Assembly: GCA_029962745.1 (NCBI GenBank)
Contig: CM057157.1
Coordinates: forward strand, 20,409,508-20,473,507
Source: Echinometra lucunter
Taxonomy: Eukaryota; Echinodermata; Echinoidea; Camarodonta; Echinometridae
Length of the DNA stretch: 64,000 nucleotides
Direction of reading: 5' to 3'
Shown: positions 35,979 through 47,444 of the stretch, piece after piece
Numbering within the stretch: position 1 is the first letter of the stretch
How the letters are laid out: each line of letters opens with the position of its first letter
Made by a program: the position numbers and the translations under genes
Notes under the pieces: generated by a model
Database searches by the model: none
What the model was told of the DNA's origin: nothing
What the model saw: only the letters and a program-made list of their open reading frames with translations

Positions 35979-36152
35979 ACAAATATACCAAGCTGTGAGA
36001 AAGTATGGTGGAATTATTTATCTTCGGAGGGACTGGCATAGAGCTATTTTTTCCGAGGGGCTTCCCCTCGGAAAAAATAGCAACTATTGCCAGTCCCTCC
36101 GAAGATTCATAATTTCCACTATACTTTCGAACTAAATGCTTGGTATATTTGT
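35979..36152. mobile_element. Palindromic MITE-like element with perfect central hairpin
   Basis: The 174 bp read as an inverted repeat: outer arms ACAAATATACCAAGC and GCTTGGTATATTTGT are perfect. Inner arms with ATCTTCGGAGGGACTGGCA and GCCAGTCCCTCCGAAGAT are also perfect. The centre is a 17-bp perfect stem CTATTTTTTCCGAGGGG (36044-36060 with 36064-36080) around a 3-base loop. Non-coding. Confidence 0.75.
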
Positions 36153-37479
36153 TTTATATGTCTCCTTTACAACTAATGAATAAAAAAAAGAAACACAACG
36201 TAAGACAAAATATGAGTTGACATGTTTGACTAACCTGAACTTTCCATACTAACGTCACGTTAACTAACGTTAGCTATTTGATCGAAGATCTTCAATGGAC
36301 AAAATCATGCATAGTGAACAGTGAAAGTCTACAACTTTTTGCTGCATTCTAATATAGATCATGCCCTACGCGCGTACGACTCACAGTTTCTATGAAATCT
36401 TCGAAGAAAAGTCCCAACTAGGTAAGGCCTAAGGAGGCGCCATGTTTATTTACACATAAATCCACTCTGTATTTACATATCCGATCCGAACCAGCGCAGC
36501 TGATCCGGATCGGGCGCCGATACTGCAGCTTGCGTCAAGGTTATAAGGACCGGACTCTGCATGCAAGTACAAGTCTGCGCGTTCGAAACAAAGTTTCTCA
36601 ATGAACTGTGAGCATGCGCAGTAGTGCATTGGATTAAAAATAGTAAATAGAGTATGCGCAGTTCTGTCCAGGATAAAATAGTTAAAGATATTCGGAGCTT
36701 TGGCAGAGATTTGTTTTTCCTAGTGAAATGATCTTTTATCACGAGGGCACCAACTGATCAAAAATCATATATTTAGAATACTCATGAATATTCATAGAAG
36801 GGATATAATAAACTTTATCTCAATTCTTCCATAGCACCATTACTATAACGAATATTGTCATAGTGCTTCGAAATGTAAGTTTTCAACCCGCAATAATGAA
36901 AAATATTCTTGCTTAACGCAAATTTGAAATAATCTATTTTGCCCCCCCCCCCCCCCTTTGTGCAATATCCTTGCAATGCAATGGAAAATAATTGGGATGT
37001 AAATCGGCATATAAAAAGCTTTCCTTTGCTCCAAAATACAAGGCCTCAACAATATATATTTTTCGATGGGTATCGATGATCGTTAGGAGACATCGCATTT
37101 CCGTCAAGAGAACAAAAAACCCATATAGATCTACACTATTTATTATGATTATTTTTACCCTTTCACAGAGTTCCTTATTTTCAAAACAAATTCCATCATA
37201 ATAATATTATACAGTAATTTATATCCATCAATATCCCGCAGATAGTTAAATAGATAACTTGCAAACTTAATGGCTACACAAAGATAATAATCATCACGGC
37301 CGAAAAAATAGTGGCAGATAGAAACAAAAACGAACATGACAAAATGACCATTATATAATGAAATAATACCATATATGGAATACTGTCATGTTCATATCTG
37401 TGTTGAGACATTGCAACGCACAAAATTACCTAATGTGAAATCATTTCTTTTTCAATTTATTCTCTCTAAGATTTTGTTT

Positions 37480-37539
<60 letters not shown>

Positions 37540-39370
37540 AAATATATGTTTCCGTTTCATATTCATTCATACATGATTCAGCGCTGAACCAATTGCAATC
37601 ATTACCAGGATCCCTGTTTCAAAACCATATCGATGCCCTACAAAATAGGGCCATTTTGTAAAGAATTATTCGTCATTACCGTCGGAAAGGACTTAAAAGA
37701 GTAGGTCCCTTAATTTCTTATTTATAAGCAGACACAGGATTTAGGAGTCACGCAAAGCAAATACTCACTCATGACATTTCAATATAATCCGGGGATGTCT
37801 GTTGGGAAGAAATCATTGTCAAAATCATTTCATTAATGGATGTAAACAATTTTATTCCAACTTTATGAGCAACAGTGTATATTTCACAATCCCTAATATG
37901 AAAGGAATTTTCTTCATTTCAGTTTTGTTTTATGATCTATCTTGTGGATTTAGATAGATTAATGACTTACCAGATGCAACATCCCACCAACCTGGTTTCG
38001 AACCCGGAAACTTCTGGCATGCCGATGCAGTACGACGACAACCACCCATCCACTGTGCGAGGTTTCTACTTCATCCACACGTTTTGTTAATTTAAAATTC
38101 CCTGTCAAGGAGATCGATCCTAGGGCTTTCTGGCGCGTCTGGTTCGATGGCAAACCACTGGTTCCATGAACAAGAATTTCCTCTTAAATCACAAGCTTCG
38201 TTCATTTCCATGTCTTTACAATCAGAATAAAATCCTACAACTTTAGCAGATAATCTACTAAAGTGTGTCTGTTCAAGAAACGGGGACAACCCACTTCACA
38301 GAAGGCCCGCGAGGCCGAAAATAGCAAAATGTAAGCTATAATATCACATCGCTCTAACCAATTCCTGTGCCAGAAGGAAGTTTAAGAAGTATTAAAGAGC
38401 AGCGGGACCTCCGGAAATGAGGACTAAACATGCCAAAGGAGACATACTTATTTTATATACCGATAGCGTATTATTTGTGATGAAGGAGAATACAATACGA
38501 GAAAAGTCGGCCTGGCGGGCCTTCGGTCAAGTGGGCGGACCCCCCAAAAACATATTATAGGCAAGTTCAAAGTTAGTTGGACATTAATCAGTGTCCGTTC
38601 TTGTTTCAGTATGAACATACATTGTATAACTGATTTCATTTTACTTCATGAGGCAAGCTTTAGAATGACTAATAAGTTAATACAACCATCAGATGTACTA
38701 AAATCTAGATGTGGTGGTTAAGGTATGGGAGAAAATAGCTTTAGACTTGTCTCTCTATTTTCTGTATGCAGGAGATAGGAGGGCCGCCATTTTGATGTAA
38801 ATTCGTATTTTCAGAGCTTCATAACTGATACCAGTTGACAAAAGTACACCAACAGGTGCATGGCATGTATTGATTTGCTCATTAGTGATCACTGAGGCAA
38901 CATATTCAAATGACTGAATTCCTTTTCTTTCTTTCTTTCTTTTCTTTTTCTTTTTTCCTCTCTCATTATAGCGACAGAACATTTTTGTTTCAGACGTTTC
39001 AAACAATGGCGTCTCCTCTGTTGGAAAGCAACTTTTAGCATTATATATAGCTCATGGCACTTGTTACCGAGATGAGCAATAAAGCTGAAATCTTTTACAC
39101 GATACAAATTACTGACAAAGACCAGATGTCGTGAAAATGCTCCGAATATTTTACTTGTTAGATGATGGTGAAGATGAAAGTCCGTTGGCCAGAGGAAGCT
39201 ACCGTGCATCCATCCCCCCCCCCCCAATCCAGTTGGGTATTATTTTGTTCGTTAGTATCTCTAGTGTGAGAAAAAAATGTTTCCCGGAATAAAGTCACGT
39301 AGATAATGTTTTAAAGCCACTTTTTAAATTAGTGTCAAAATCCATGTTTTTTCAAATTATGACTCTTTTC
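36153..39370. other. No gene; AT microsatellite and C runs
   Basis: An AT run at about 37485-37534 whose flanks (TTTGGTAAATAT and ATATTTACCAAA) extend it to a larger palindrome. C runs at 36941 and 39215. A weak tRNA-like B box (GGTTTCGAACCC on plus) at 37995-38008. No coding sequence is supported. Confidence 0.45.
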
Positions 39371-40328
39371 CCTGATAGCAGAGACTGGTAAGAATAACAT
39401 CATATTTACGTCTTTTTAAAGTCGTGTCATACGTCTTATTTACGTATACGTCTTTAAGACGATAGTATTTTGCACCAGCACACGACGTAAAATAAGACGT
39501 CATATTTTTACGTCAATTTTACATCATATTGGTCGGAAAAAACCGTCTTTATGACGCCTTTACGACCCAAAGGCAGCTCACAGACTGGTAAAAATCACAT
39601 CATAAAGACGTCAAGTCAAAGCTTCAAGCTGGTTTATAAAATATTTTAGAATGTATTCAACGTTATGATGTTTTTCCTTGTTAATGTTCTAGCCTATAGA
39701 TCGTCCCATATTAGCCCTATATCCTAACATCCTACATCCTATACCTAACTATTGATGCTTTGTATCGACATTAGTATGGACTGTAGTGTAGTACTTGAAA
39801 AAAAAAAAACAGTTAGAAATTACAATTTCTTAATATATTCTGAAATACCCTGCCCATGACATTAACTGAATGGTGTTCAACATGGAAGTACATTGTTCAT
39901 TAAATCAGCAGTGCAATCATTGAATAAAATGCTAAAATTCAAATGTTATCTCCCTTTTTTTCACGAAGTTTAGTCATTTCTGGTCATTCATGAATATTCA
40001 TGAATCACGATCAACTATCACGACGTAAAACTGACGTAAACACGTCATGTTATGGTCTTGAAAAAAAGCTGTTATAAAGTGGGAAATACATGTAATTGAC
40101 ATAAAAATACGTCTTATTCCGGTCTTTAAAATAGACGTTAAAAAGTGGTAAATTAATGTTTGACGTAAAATATATGTCATCTTATGTTCAAACAAAATTT
40201 GAGAAAATTTTGGTTATATAAAGACGTCATAAGGTTGTCGTAAAATAGTCGTGTATACGACACATGACGTGTGGACCAGTTTATGACCAGTTCTTGACGT
40301 CTTAAAGACGTCCGTTCTGCTATCAGGG
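39371..40328. mobile_element. TIR element rich in GACGTAAA words, 958 bp
   Basis: Perfect 13-bp termini CCCTGATAGCAGA and TCTGCTATCAGGG. Inside are many ACGTC/GACGT words (TTTACGTC, GACGTAAA, TTAAAGACGTC) in both orientations. The last ~310 bases are repeated at 42260-42557. No open frame with a recognised domain. No convincing target duplication beyond TT was seen, so the superfamily is left open. Confidence 0.75.
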
Positions 40329-40611
40329 TTAAAGCACTTTCTATACAACTGTTTCACAGTCTGATCTAAGCATCCACTTATTTTTTCTCTGTTTTGTTTT
40401 AATGGGGGCAGTAGCGCTCATTTTTCTTTTCTTTTCTTTTCATAGGGAGGAGGGACCTCCTGAATATTTCCTTAATTAATGTTGACCTCACATTTCGTTG
40501 TGTAGTTCCAATTAGCAGGATTAGAACTTTGCATTCTCTAACTCTTATACTGACAAAATAGAATTATGCCTATGCAGTATGCATTTATGTCATTTGGCAA
40601 TTAATCTGCAT

Positions 40612-40745
40612 TTTGCCAATCTCCACCCAGGTGAAGATGGGTACAGGCAGGAAGAAATTCCTAAAATGCTTTGAGCACTGAAATTGGTAGTCTAGCTGAG
40701 CCGGGGTATAATATTGAGAGCGCCTTGAGCACCTTTGTTTAGTGA
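40612..40745 (+). mobile_element. SINE body fragment
   Basis: Shares CACCCAGGTGAAG..GGGTAC, AATTCCTAAAATGCTTTGAG and AGCCGGGGTATAATATTGAG, GAGCGCCTTGA with the SINEs at 29155 and 60902. The tRNA-like head is missing. Confidence 0.65.
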
Positions 40746-41150
40746 ATACGTGCGGTGTATAGATATCCAATACTAATTTAATACCTGAAAATTAGCTGAT
40801 TACCTTCTTCATTGTATGCAAGGGAGCGTAGCGACGGAACGGAAGATTTTATATTTTTTGAACAGTCAAACATATTTTAGAGCACATTAGGAAAGTCTTC
40901 ACAATCTGTTGTCCCGATCCATTGTAGCCTTAACTCATTATTTTCAACACTTTTGTTCCAAATTTGCGTCTGGACAATCCTCTGCAAAATCTCCCGGGGA
41001 GCAGCCTTTCAGAGCGAGACATTATTTCTAATATTCAACTATTTTCTGGCACTATTTCCTTTAAAAAACAGATTATGTATATCAACTCCATAAATAGTTT
41101 TGGATATTGATTACTGAAGCACTGAAACTAAAAGGTACCATTTCTTCATC
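40746..41150. other. No feature seen
   Basis: AT-rich, non-coding sequence; nothing could be supported. Confidence 0.4.
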
Positions 41151-41720
41151 TCCCTTTTCAGCTTTGAAATCTTGAAAGGTGATGTACTTTACTCTTCCCA
41201 TTTTTCCAAGAAAAAATGAATTTACAAAGGTATTTATTCCTCCGTATCGATATTTGGAAACTAATAGTGGGCGTCATGATGTACATTAAACTCTTGCTCT
41301 TAATCAAAATGACACCACTCTCGCTTTTCAGCTTCGAAATCTTGAAAGGTAGTGTGACTATTCTCACTTTTCTAAGAAAAATGAAAATAAAGTTTCCAAA
41401 GGCATTTATTTCTCCCTTCCGTCTTTAAAAGCTTTCGATAGTTGGAAACTAAATATAATGGGCGTTATCATGATCATGCACGTTAAATTCTTGCTTTCGA
41501 AATTGGATGACACTGCTCGCGCTTTTCAGCTTTGAAATCTTGAAAGGCATTGTAAATGAATACTCTCGATTTTCCAAGAAAACTGAAAACAAAGCTTCCA
41601 AACATGCCAAGGTATTTTTTCTCCCTTCTGCCTTAAGAAAATTTCGATATTTTGAATCGTAATGATGCACATAAGATGTTTGCTTTTCGAAGGTGACTGA
41701 TATGACACTGCTTCTATACT
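41151..41720. repeat. Tandem array, three units of about 170-195 bp
   Basis: Units begin CAGCTTTGAAATCTTGAAAG at about 41159, 41330 and 41526. Each contains TTTCCAAGAAAA, a CAAAGGTATTTATT-like stretch and TAATGGGCGTYATCATGATG. The units have diverged by small changes and indels. Short frames here follow the repeat. Confidence 0.8.
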
Positions 41721-42008
41721 TAGACTAAGATAGTTTTGAAAAATTTGTTATGAATTTTTGAAATTTGAAGTTAGATGACTTCATATACGTGAAAATAAAA
41801 AAAATAAAAAATCCTTCAAAGTGTGATAAATGGTGGGTGATGGAGCCAGTAATAAATGATAAGGCATGAAAATAAACTTTTGGTCCATTAAATGATCAAA
41901 TTAGGTAGTTTCTACTGAAAATAGAATTCAAAGTCGGTAGCTGCTTAAATTCCATGCATGAAAAGTGGTATAGTCTACCGCCTAAATCGGTAGAGTTGGC
42001 AAGTATGT

Positions 42009-42124
42009 GATTTTCACCCACTAGTTTGCTCTCATGTAGCCAATCAATCAAATAAAAGGATTTTCAGTAGCTTATAACAGTTGTCAGCAAAAGTCACTGA
42101 CAAAACTCTTCATGGAACGTTCCC
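42009..42124. mobile_element. Truncated copy of the 137-bp MITE family
   Basis: Inverted copy with GATTTTCAGTAGCTTATAAC and ACTGACAAAACTCTTCATGG. The right end, AACGTTCCC, is preserved and the left end is lost. Confidence 0.75.
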
Positions 42125-42259
42125 TTATTAATTTCAGGGTAGAAAATGAAAATTTCTTCTTTGAATAAATCTTATGTCTTGGAAAAAGCAAGAAGTCGTT
42201 TATGATGATTGTTGTAATCTCATTGGAAAAGCCATAAAAAATGGTAGCAATAATATATG

Positions 42260-42557
42260 GATGTAAAAAATAACGTAAAAACCACGTCATATTGTGGTCT
42301 TTAAAAATTGTTAAAACGTGGGAAATAATTGACGTAAAACCCCGTCTTATTCTGGTCTTAGAGAAGACGTAATAAAGTGGTAAATAGTTTGACGTAAAAT
42401 TTACATCATATTATGGTCAAACAAAAAGTGGGGAAATATTGGTCATAAAAAAGACGTTGTATTGCCGTCGCAAAATAGTCATCTATACGACATATGACGT
42501 GTGGACCAGTTTGAGACCATTTTATGACGTCTTAAAGACGTACGTCTGCTATCAGGA
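42260..42557. mobile_element. Right-end fragment of the GACGTAAA TIR element
   Basis: It aligns through its length with the end of 39371-40328 (TGGGAAATAATTGACGTAAA, CGACATATGACGTGTGGACC, TATGACGTCTTAAAGACGT) and ends TCTGCTATCAGGA. The left half is missing. Confidence 0.75.
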
Positions 42558-43481
42558 TTCTTGAGGTATGCCATTTTGAAAGGTTTCATATGGGCTATGT
42601 ATCAACCAAAATGAGCTCATTTTTGTTGTGAAATTTTTAACATAATTATAGTCTTCATCTCATTAGCATCTCATTAGCAATCAACATGCAGAAATTCAGC
42701 CATTTGTATTTTAATTCTCATTTGCATATCATTAAATATGGAAATTCCCGTTTTAAGTACTTTCAAAAATCGATTACAAGTTTTTCTTTTCTTTTTCCTG
42801 CACTACCAACGATAAACTTTACGGCAAACATCATAACATCACATCGTAAACAATTACGAAAAAGTGCATTGATGCCTGCGACAAAAGCCATTTTTATGAG
42901 ACCCATAAAATGATATAAATTGCACAACGCCTAGCTGACAGGCGAAAAAAAATGCCCCCAACAAAATCTTACTTTACACTATGTGGAAAGCTTGGTGCAA
43001 AGTACGGTTCTGCCGAGTCGTTTTGTTTTCTAACTTTGCTCGTTTTTTCGTTTTTGTTTTCAATATTTTTTTTCTTTCTACTGCATTTTATTTTGTTTTG
43101 CTTGTTTACCTATTTGTTGTTTCTATGATGTTTGCTGTGTTTGTTTTCTTACTGTACTTATTTGTCATTTAGTGGTTTTATCATATCTACGGCGGCGATG
43201 GTTTTTGTTTATTTCTGATGTTGATTTTATCTTTTCAGCGGCATTTCCTTTTATTTTGCTTGTTTGTTCCTGACATGTTTTCTGTCTACGACGTTATGTT
43301 TTCTTAATTTGCTTGTTCGTTTATTTGTTTTTATTATACCAGCGGCGTTTAGATTTTCACTTTGCTTGATTGTTTATGTGTTGTTCTAATCGTGTCTGAA
43401 CAAGGCTTAGACAGTTCCCGACTCCTTCGCAAAACCGAGATTGTCGCGAGTTGTGCCCTGTAATATAATTATTGTTCTTTT
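42558..43481. other. No gene; T/G-rich degenerate repeats
   Basis: 42980-43380 repeats words such as TTTGCTTGTTTGTT and TTTGTTTTCTTA at irregular spacing. No supported gene. Confidence 0.45.
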
Positions 43482-43655
43482 GTGTGCGTGCTTTTATCAT
43501 TTTATTCCTTTTGACATCCGAAAACATGCATGTCCATCTCTCCCCCTTTCTCGCAACCTTACAATTTACCACTGATAGAAAAAGACTTACTTTACTTTAT
43601 CCAGTTCTATAGAAATCTCAAATCTTTCTCTTCATCAAATTATCACGCCAACTTT
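43482..43655. repeat. 174-bp direct repeat, left copy
   Basis: Appears identical base for base to 44394-44567 (constant offset of 912). It starts GTGTGCGTGCTTTTATCATT and ends ATTATCACGCCAACTTT. It brackets the LINE fragment at 43656-44393 and looks like a very long target duplication or a later duplication. Confidence 0.9.
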
Positions 43656-44393
43656 TTTTTTTTTTAACATTATCCCATGAAGTTGCCAATCCATTTTGGA
43701 AAGATGTATTTTATGCTTTGTCTTTGCTTTGTCAAGCAGAAGGAGATGGGTGGTTAACTTATCCATTGTGGAGGAATAGTTCTATCCAAATTGGGCAAAA
43801 ATCTGTATTTTTTAGATCTTGGTATGAAAAAGGCATCAGATGTATCAATGACTTAACTGATAGTAAGGGGAATTTGTTAACTCGTGAAGAATGTGAACAA
43901 AAATTTTTCTTGAAACTGAACTATTTGTCTTACTATTGTATCAGTCAAGCTATAAAGTGTCAGTATAGAATTTATATTGAAAAATGTGAAAAAAATGTAG
44001 AAGGTCCATTGATGCCGTCACATATCAAAATACTTGTATATGACGTACGAGGATGTCGATACATCTACAAATCTCTTATTGGAAAAACAAAATGTATACC
44101 CTCAGTATGTTTAAAATGGGAACGACATTTAGATTACAGCCCTGATATTTCATTTATGCAGAATTGTCATACTATGATATTTCGATTTACTCCGGATATT
44201 GTTTTAAGATATTTTCAGTATAAGATAGTAAACAGGATTTTGTTTTTGAATAAGCAACTGTATAAGATGAAAATAGTCAGTAATGAAACCTGTTCGTTTT
44301 GTAAAAAAGAGGTGGAAGACATTGTACATTTCTTTTACGACTGTGAAATCAGTAAATCAATTTGGAAGGAAACAGCAAAATGGATAAATGAAG
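43656..44393 (+). mobile_element. L1/Tx1-like LINE C-terminal fragment
   Basis: It begins with a T run and reads through in one frame to the right repeat: NPFWKDVFYALS, FFRSWYEKGIRCINDLTD and the zinc-knuckle-like CSFCKKEVEDIVHFFYDCE (CxxC, then H and C) of the LINE C-terminus, ending WKETAKWINEG. No stop lies inside the fragment. RT catalytic motifs are absent, and both ends are cut within coding sequence with no poly(A) on the right. This is unlike normal target-primed insertion, which keeps the 3' end. Confidence 0.8.
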
Positions 44394-44567
44394 GTGTGCG
44401 TGCTTTTATCATTTTATTCCTTTTGACATCCGAAAACATGCATGTCCATCTCTCCCCCTTTCTCGCAACCTTACAATTTACCACTGATAGAAAAAGACTT
44501 ACTTTACTTTATCCAGTTCTATAGAAATCTCAAATCTTTCTCTTCATCAAATTATCACGCCAACTTT
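44394..44567. repeat. 174-bp direct repeat, right copy
   Basis: Right partner of 43482-43655, with no difference seen by eye. The LINE frame runs on into this copy by chance to a stop at 44522-44524. Confidence 0.9.
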
Positions 44568-45171
44568 CTAGTTCATCACAGCTCTACATGTCGCTAAAGA
44601 AAGGGGGCGTCTTTTTGTACTTGTTCACATTTGAATGAAATCCTCACAATATCCTCGCCTTTCCATCTTTCTGACTCTCCCCCCTCTCTCTCTCTCTCTC
44701 TCTCGTCTCACCAGCTTTTTTTTTTAAATACTCACTCTATATTCCAGCTAGCATACAAAGAATATTGAAGAGAGCGAATTATTCTTCTCTCTCAAGCTAC
44801 TTTTCTCATGTATCACCACACTGATTTCTTTAAGTTTTCCTATATATTTCCTCTTCCATGTACACGGTTTATTGATCGACTGGGGCAACGGTGATAAAGA
44901 CGAATCAATAAAGTCCTTTACCTTGATTTCAGTTCAGTCGGTACGACATTGTATGACACATACTCTGAGTTTCATTGCTTCAAAGAATATCAAGAAATAC
45001 ATGTACATTGGAAGTAACGTATGCTAGGCACTGGCCTTAGGATGGGGGGGGGGGGCAAAACATGTTAGCTAATACGATGATCCACATCAGGCTCAAGGCT
45101 ATTCGGAGGGCCCTTGTTAATTATTATTATCATTATTATTATGATGATAATGATAATGATGATGATGATAT
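44568..45171. other. No gene; CT, T and ATT/ATG microsatellites
   Basis: A CT run at about 44686-44704, a G run at about 45043-45054 and an ATT/ATG run at 45120-45171, into which the next LINE has inserted. Confidence 0.55.
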
Positions 45172-47444
45172 ATATATAAATTGGCCGCAATGGTCTTAGC
45201 TAATAGGTTGCAAAAGGTATTATCGTCACTGATAGATGAAGACCAAGTTGGTTACATAAAGGGTAGAAACGGATGTTATAATGCAAAAATAATTCAGGAT
45301 GTTATTGATTATACAAAATTCAAGCGAGTTGATGGTTGTCTTTTATTTGTAGATTTCTACAAAGCATTCGATACTTTAGAATGGAATTTCATAAATGAAT
45401 GTTTAGAAAAATATGGATTTAACACAATGTTCAGGAAATGGGTTTCAGTTTTATATACACAAATTTCAAATTGTGTTCTTTTGAGTGGACATTTCACAGA
45501 AACATTTTTTCCTTCTAGAGGGATAAGACAAGGCTGTCCATTATCTGCTTTACTTTTTATTTTGGCCATTGAAGTAGTTAGTAATAAGATAAGAAGTGAT
45601 GATGGTATAAAAGGAATTTGTGTTGGAGAAAAATCTAAAGAAATAAAGATATGTCAGTTAGCTGACGATATGACACTATTCATTCAAAATATTTGCTCAG
45701 GGAATAAAGCTGTACAGTATATCACAGATTTTGGAAATTTTTCAGGTGTTGTATTAAATAAGGATAAAACACAGGCAATGTGGTTAGGGGAAGAAAAACC
45801 TTTTGAAATGATAAGTGGAATTCCATGGGCTGAGAATTATGTTAAAGCTCTTGGCATATTCTTTTCAAGAAATGAATCCTTAAGCTGCGAGCTGAATTGG
45901 TCTAAAGACAAAATAGATAAAATAGAAAGATTACTGAACATTTGTAAACAGCGAAATCTTACATATAAAGGCAAGATAACTATTTTAAAAACATTAATAT
46001 TACCAAAATTTGTATACACTGCTCAAATTATCTTTTGTCCTAATGATTTGGTTAAGAGAATCGATAAGTTGATGATGAACTTTCTTTGGGGATCTAACGT
46101 TCATAAAGTAAAGAGGGCTAACGTTATCAGTGATCTATCAAAAGGTGGATTAAATATGTTAGACATAGGCTTACAGTTCAACAGTTTTAAGCTAAAATGG
46201 CTATTCAGATATTTCGATGATACAAAATCAAAATGGAAATGGATGTTTGATTACTGGTTTGATAAACTAGGTGGAAGTTTCATTATAAGAAATTGCAAAT
46301 GTGATCCAAAACATGTTTTGTCTTTGAAAACAATTCCCAAGTTTTATCGTGAAATATTATATGTCTACTTTACTTTGAAAAAAGAAAAACTGCTCAAGGA
46401 TAACACAAAGATTATCTCAAGTGCAGAAATTTGCAAAGAATTGTTATGGTTTAATGATAGCATCAGACACAATGGAAGGATGTTGTTATTCAGGAATTGG
46501 ATACGGTCAAATATTTTATTCGTAGGTGATTTGGTATCTAAGAATACCTTCATTACAGTAAACGAACTAAAAGATAAGTTGGTAAATCTTGATGGACAAT
46601 GGTTGTCAGAGTATGCAGTTTGCATTGCGGCATTGCCAAAAAATTGGAGAGAAAATTTAAAAGAAAACAATTTGTTTTTATTTAGAAGATTTAAGAACAA
46701 CTGTTCGAAGAATGAATCCTGTTTGCCATCTGTGATTACATCACTTACTAGTAGTTCTAGTGTGAAACAAATTTATCACGAGATGTTGCAATTAAATACT
46801 GAAACATCAAGGGCACAATTATTTTGGAGAGAAATGGTTGTAGAAGAGGAAAAACACTCTTGGACATATACGTGGACACTAAAACTTAAAAAAATTCAAG
46901 ATAATATCATTGCCCATTTTAATTTTAGATTTATGTACAACTTATTGCCAACTCTTTCTAATTTAAAGAAATGGAATATGAGAAGTAGTGATATTTGTGA
47001 TGAATGTGACCAGACAGGAGACTTATTACATATGTTTTGGTTTTGCTCGGAAGTTAAAAAGTTTTGGAAGTATATAGAAGCATATATAAGAAGGTGCTCA
47101 GATCAAAATTTTAATTTGAACATCCAGTACGTTGTTTATGGTTTGCAAGAGACAAAGAAAGAAGAAATTAATTTGATACTGAACTACGCATTATTTTCGA
47201 TTTTCAAGTGTATCAAGATTGAACTAGCTTCTACGAAAAAGATAAGATGTACTGAAATGAAAACGATGTTTGCATATGTTTTGAAAAACCGATATGATGT
47301 TGAAAGATATAAAAGGAAAGAAAATGTATTTATGAAGCTGACGAAATGGAACATTATGTTGAACAACTTGTGAAATACACGTTTGTATTATGTATTTTAT
47401 TTCAATAAAGAAGACCAGATTTGGTTTATAAAAAAAAAAAAAAA
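45172..47444 (+). mobile_element. Young 5'-truncated L1/Tx1-like LINE with poly(A)
   Basis: The insertion runs from about 45172 to a 15-base A tail ending at 47444, after AATAAA at about 47405. It sits in an ATG microsatellite: ATGATGATGAT occurs on both sides and may be the target duplication, though the repeat hides its exact length. The endonuclease half is missing. The intact frame of 730 codons and clean tail argue for a recent insertion. Confidence 0.85.
45181..47373 (+). CDS. Reverse transcriptase/C-terminal half of an L1/Tx1-like ORF2
   Basis: Non-LTR reverse transcriptase that would copy LINE RNA at a nicked target. The frame is open for 730 codons. In order: LAAMVLANRLQKVL and DQVGYIKGRN (residues about 1-30), LLFVDFYKAFDTLEW (about 55-70, catalytic Asp), RGIRQGCPLSALLFILAIEV (about 112-132), QLADDMTLF (about 160, the catalytic Asp pair with Leu in place of Phe or Tyr), LNKDKTQAMWLG, the thumb region, and a C-terminal CDECDQTGDLLHMFWFCSE zinc-knuckle-like motif near residue 605. 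The listed start is only where the truncated frame opens; the true N-terminus and endonuclease are lost, so it cannot move by itself. AT-rich codon use matches the surroundings. Confidence 0.88.
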   Translation: MAAMVLANRLQKVLSSLIDEDQVGYIKGRNGCYNAKIIQDVIDYTKFKRVDGCLLFVDFYKAFDTLEWNFINECLEKYGFNTMFRKWVSVLYTQISNCVLLSGHFTETFFPSRGIRQGCPLSALLFILAIEVVSNKIRSDDGIKGICVGEKSKEIKICQLADDMTLFIQNICSGNKAVQYITDFGNFSGVVLNKDKTQAMWLGEEKPFEMISGIPWAENYVKALGIFFSRNESLSCELNWSKDKIDKIERLLNICKQRNLTYKGKITILKTLILPKFVYTAQIIFCPNDLVKRIDKLMMNFLWGSNVHKVKRANVISDLSKGGLNMLDIGLQFNSFKLKWLFRYFDDTKSKWKWMFDYWFDKLGGSFIIRNCKCDPKHVLSLKTIPKFYREILYVYFTLKKEKLLKDNTKIISSAEICKELLWFNDSIRHNGRMLLFRNWIRSNILFVGDLVSKNTFITVNELKDKLVNLDGQWLSEYAVCIAALPKNWRENLKENNLFLFRRFKNNCSKNESCLPSVITSLTSSSSVKQIYHEMLQLNTETSRAQLFWREMVVEEEKHSWTYTWTLKLKKIQDNIIAHFNFRFMYNLLPTLSNLKKWNMRSSDICDECDQTGDLLHMFWFCSEVKKFWKYIEAYIRRCSDQNFNLNIQYVVYGLQETKKEEINLILNYALFSIFKCIKIELASTKKIRCTEMKTMFAYVLKNRYDVERYKRKENVFMKLTKWNIMLNNL

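Noticed and set aside
37960..38050. tRNA-like B box (GGGTTCGAAACC on minus)
   Set aside because: No cloverleaf could be closed and no second copy was found, so it is not listed as RNA or SINE.
39371..40328. Assignment of the GACGTAAA element to a named transposon superfamily
   Set aside because: Only a doubtful TT flank was seen and no transposase, so no superfamily can be supported.
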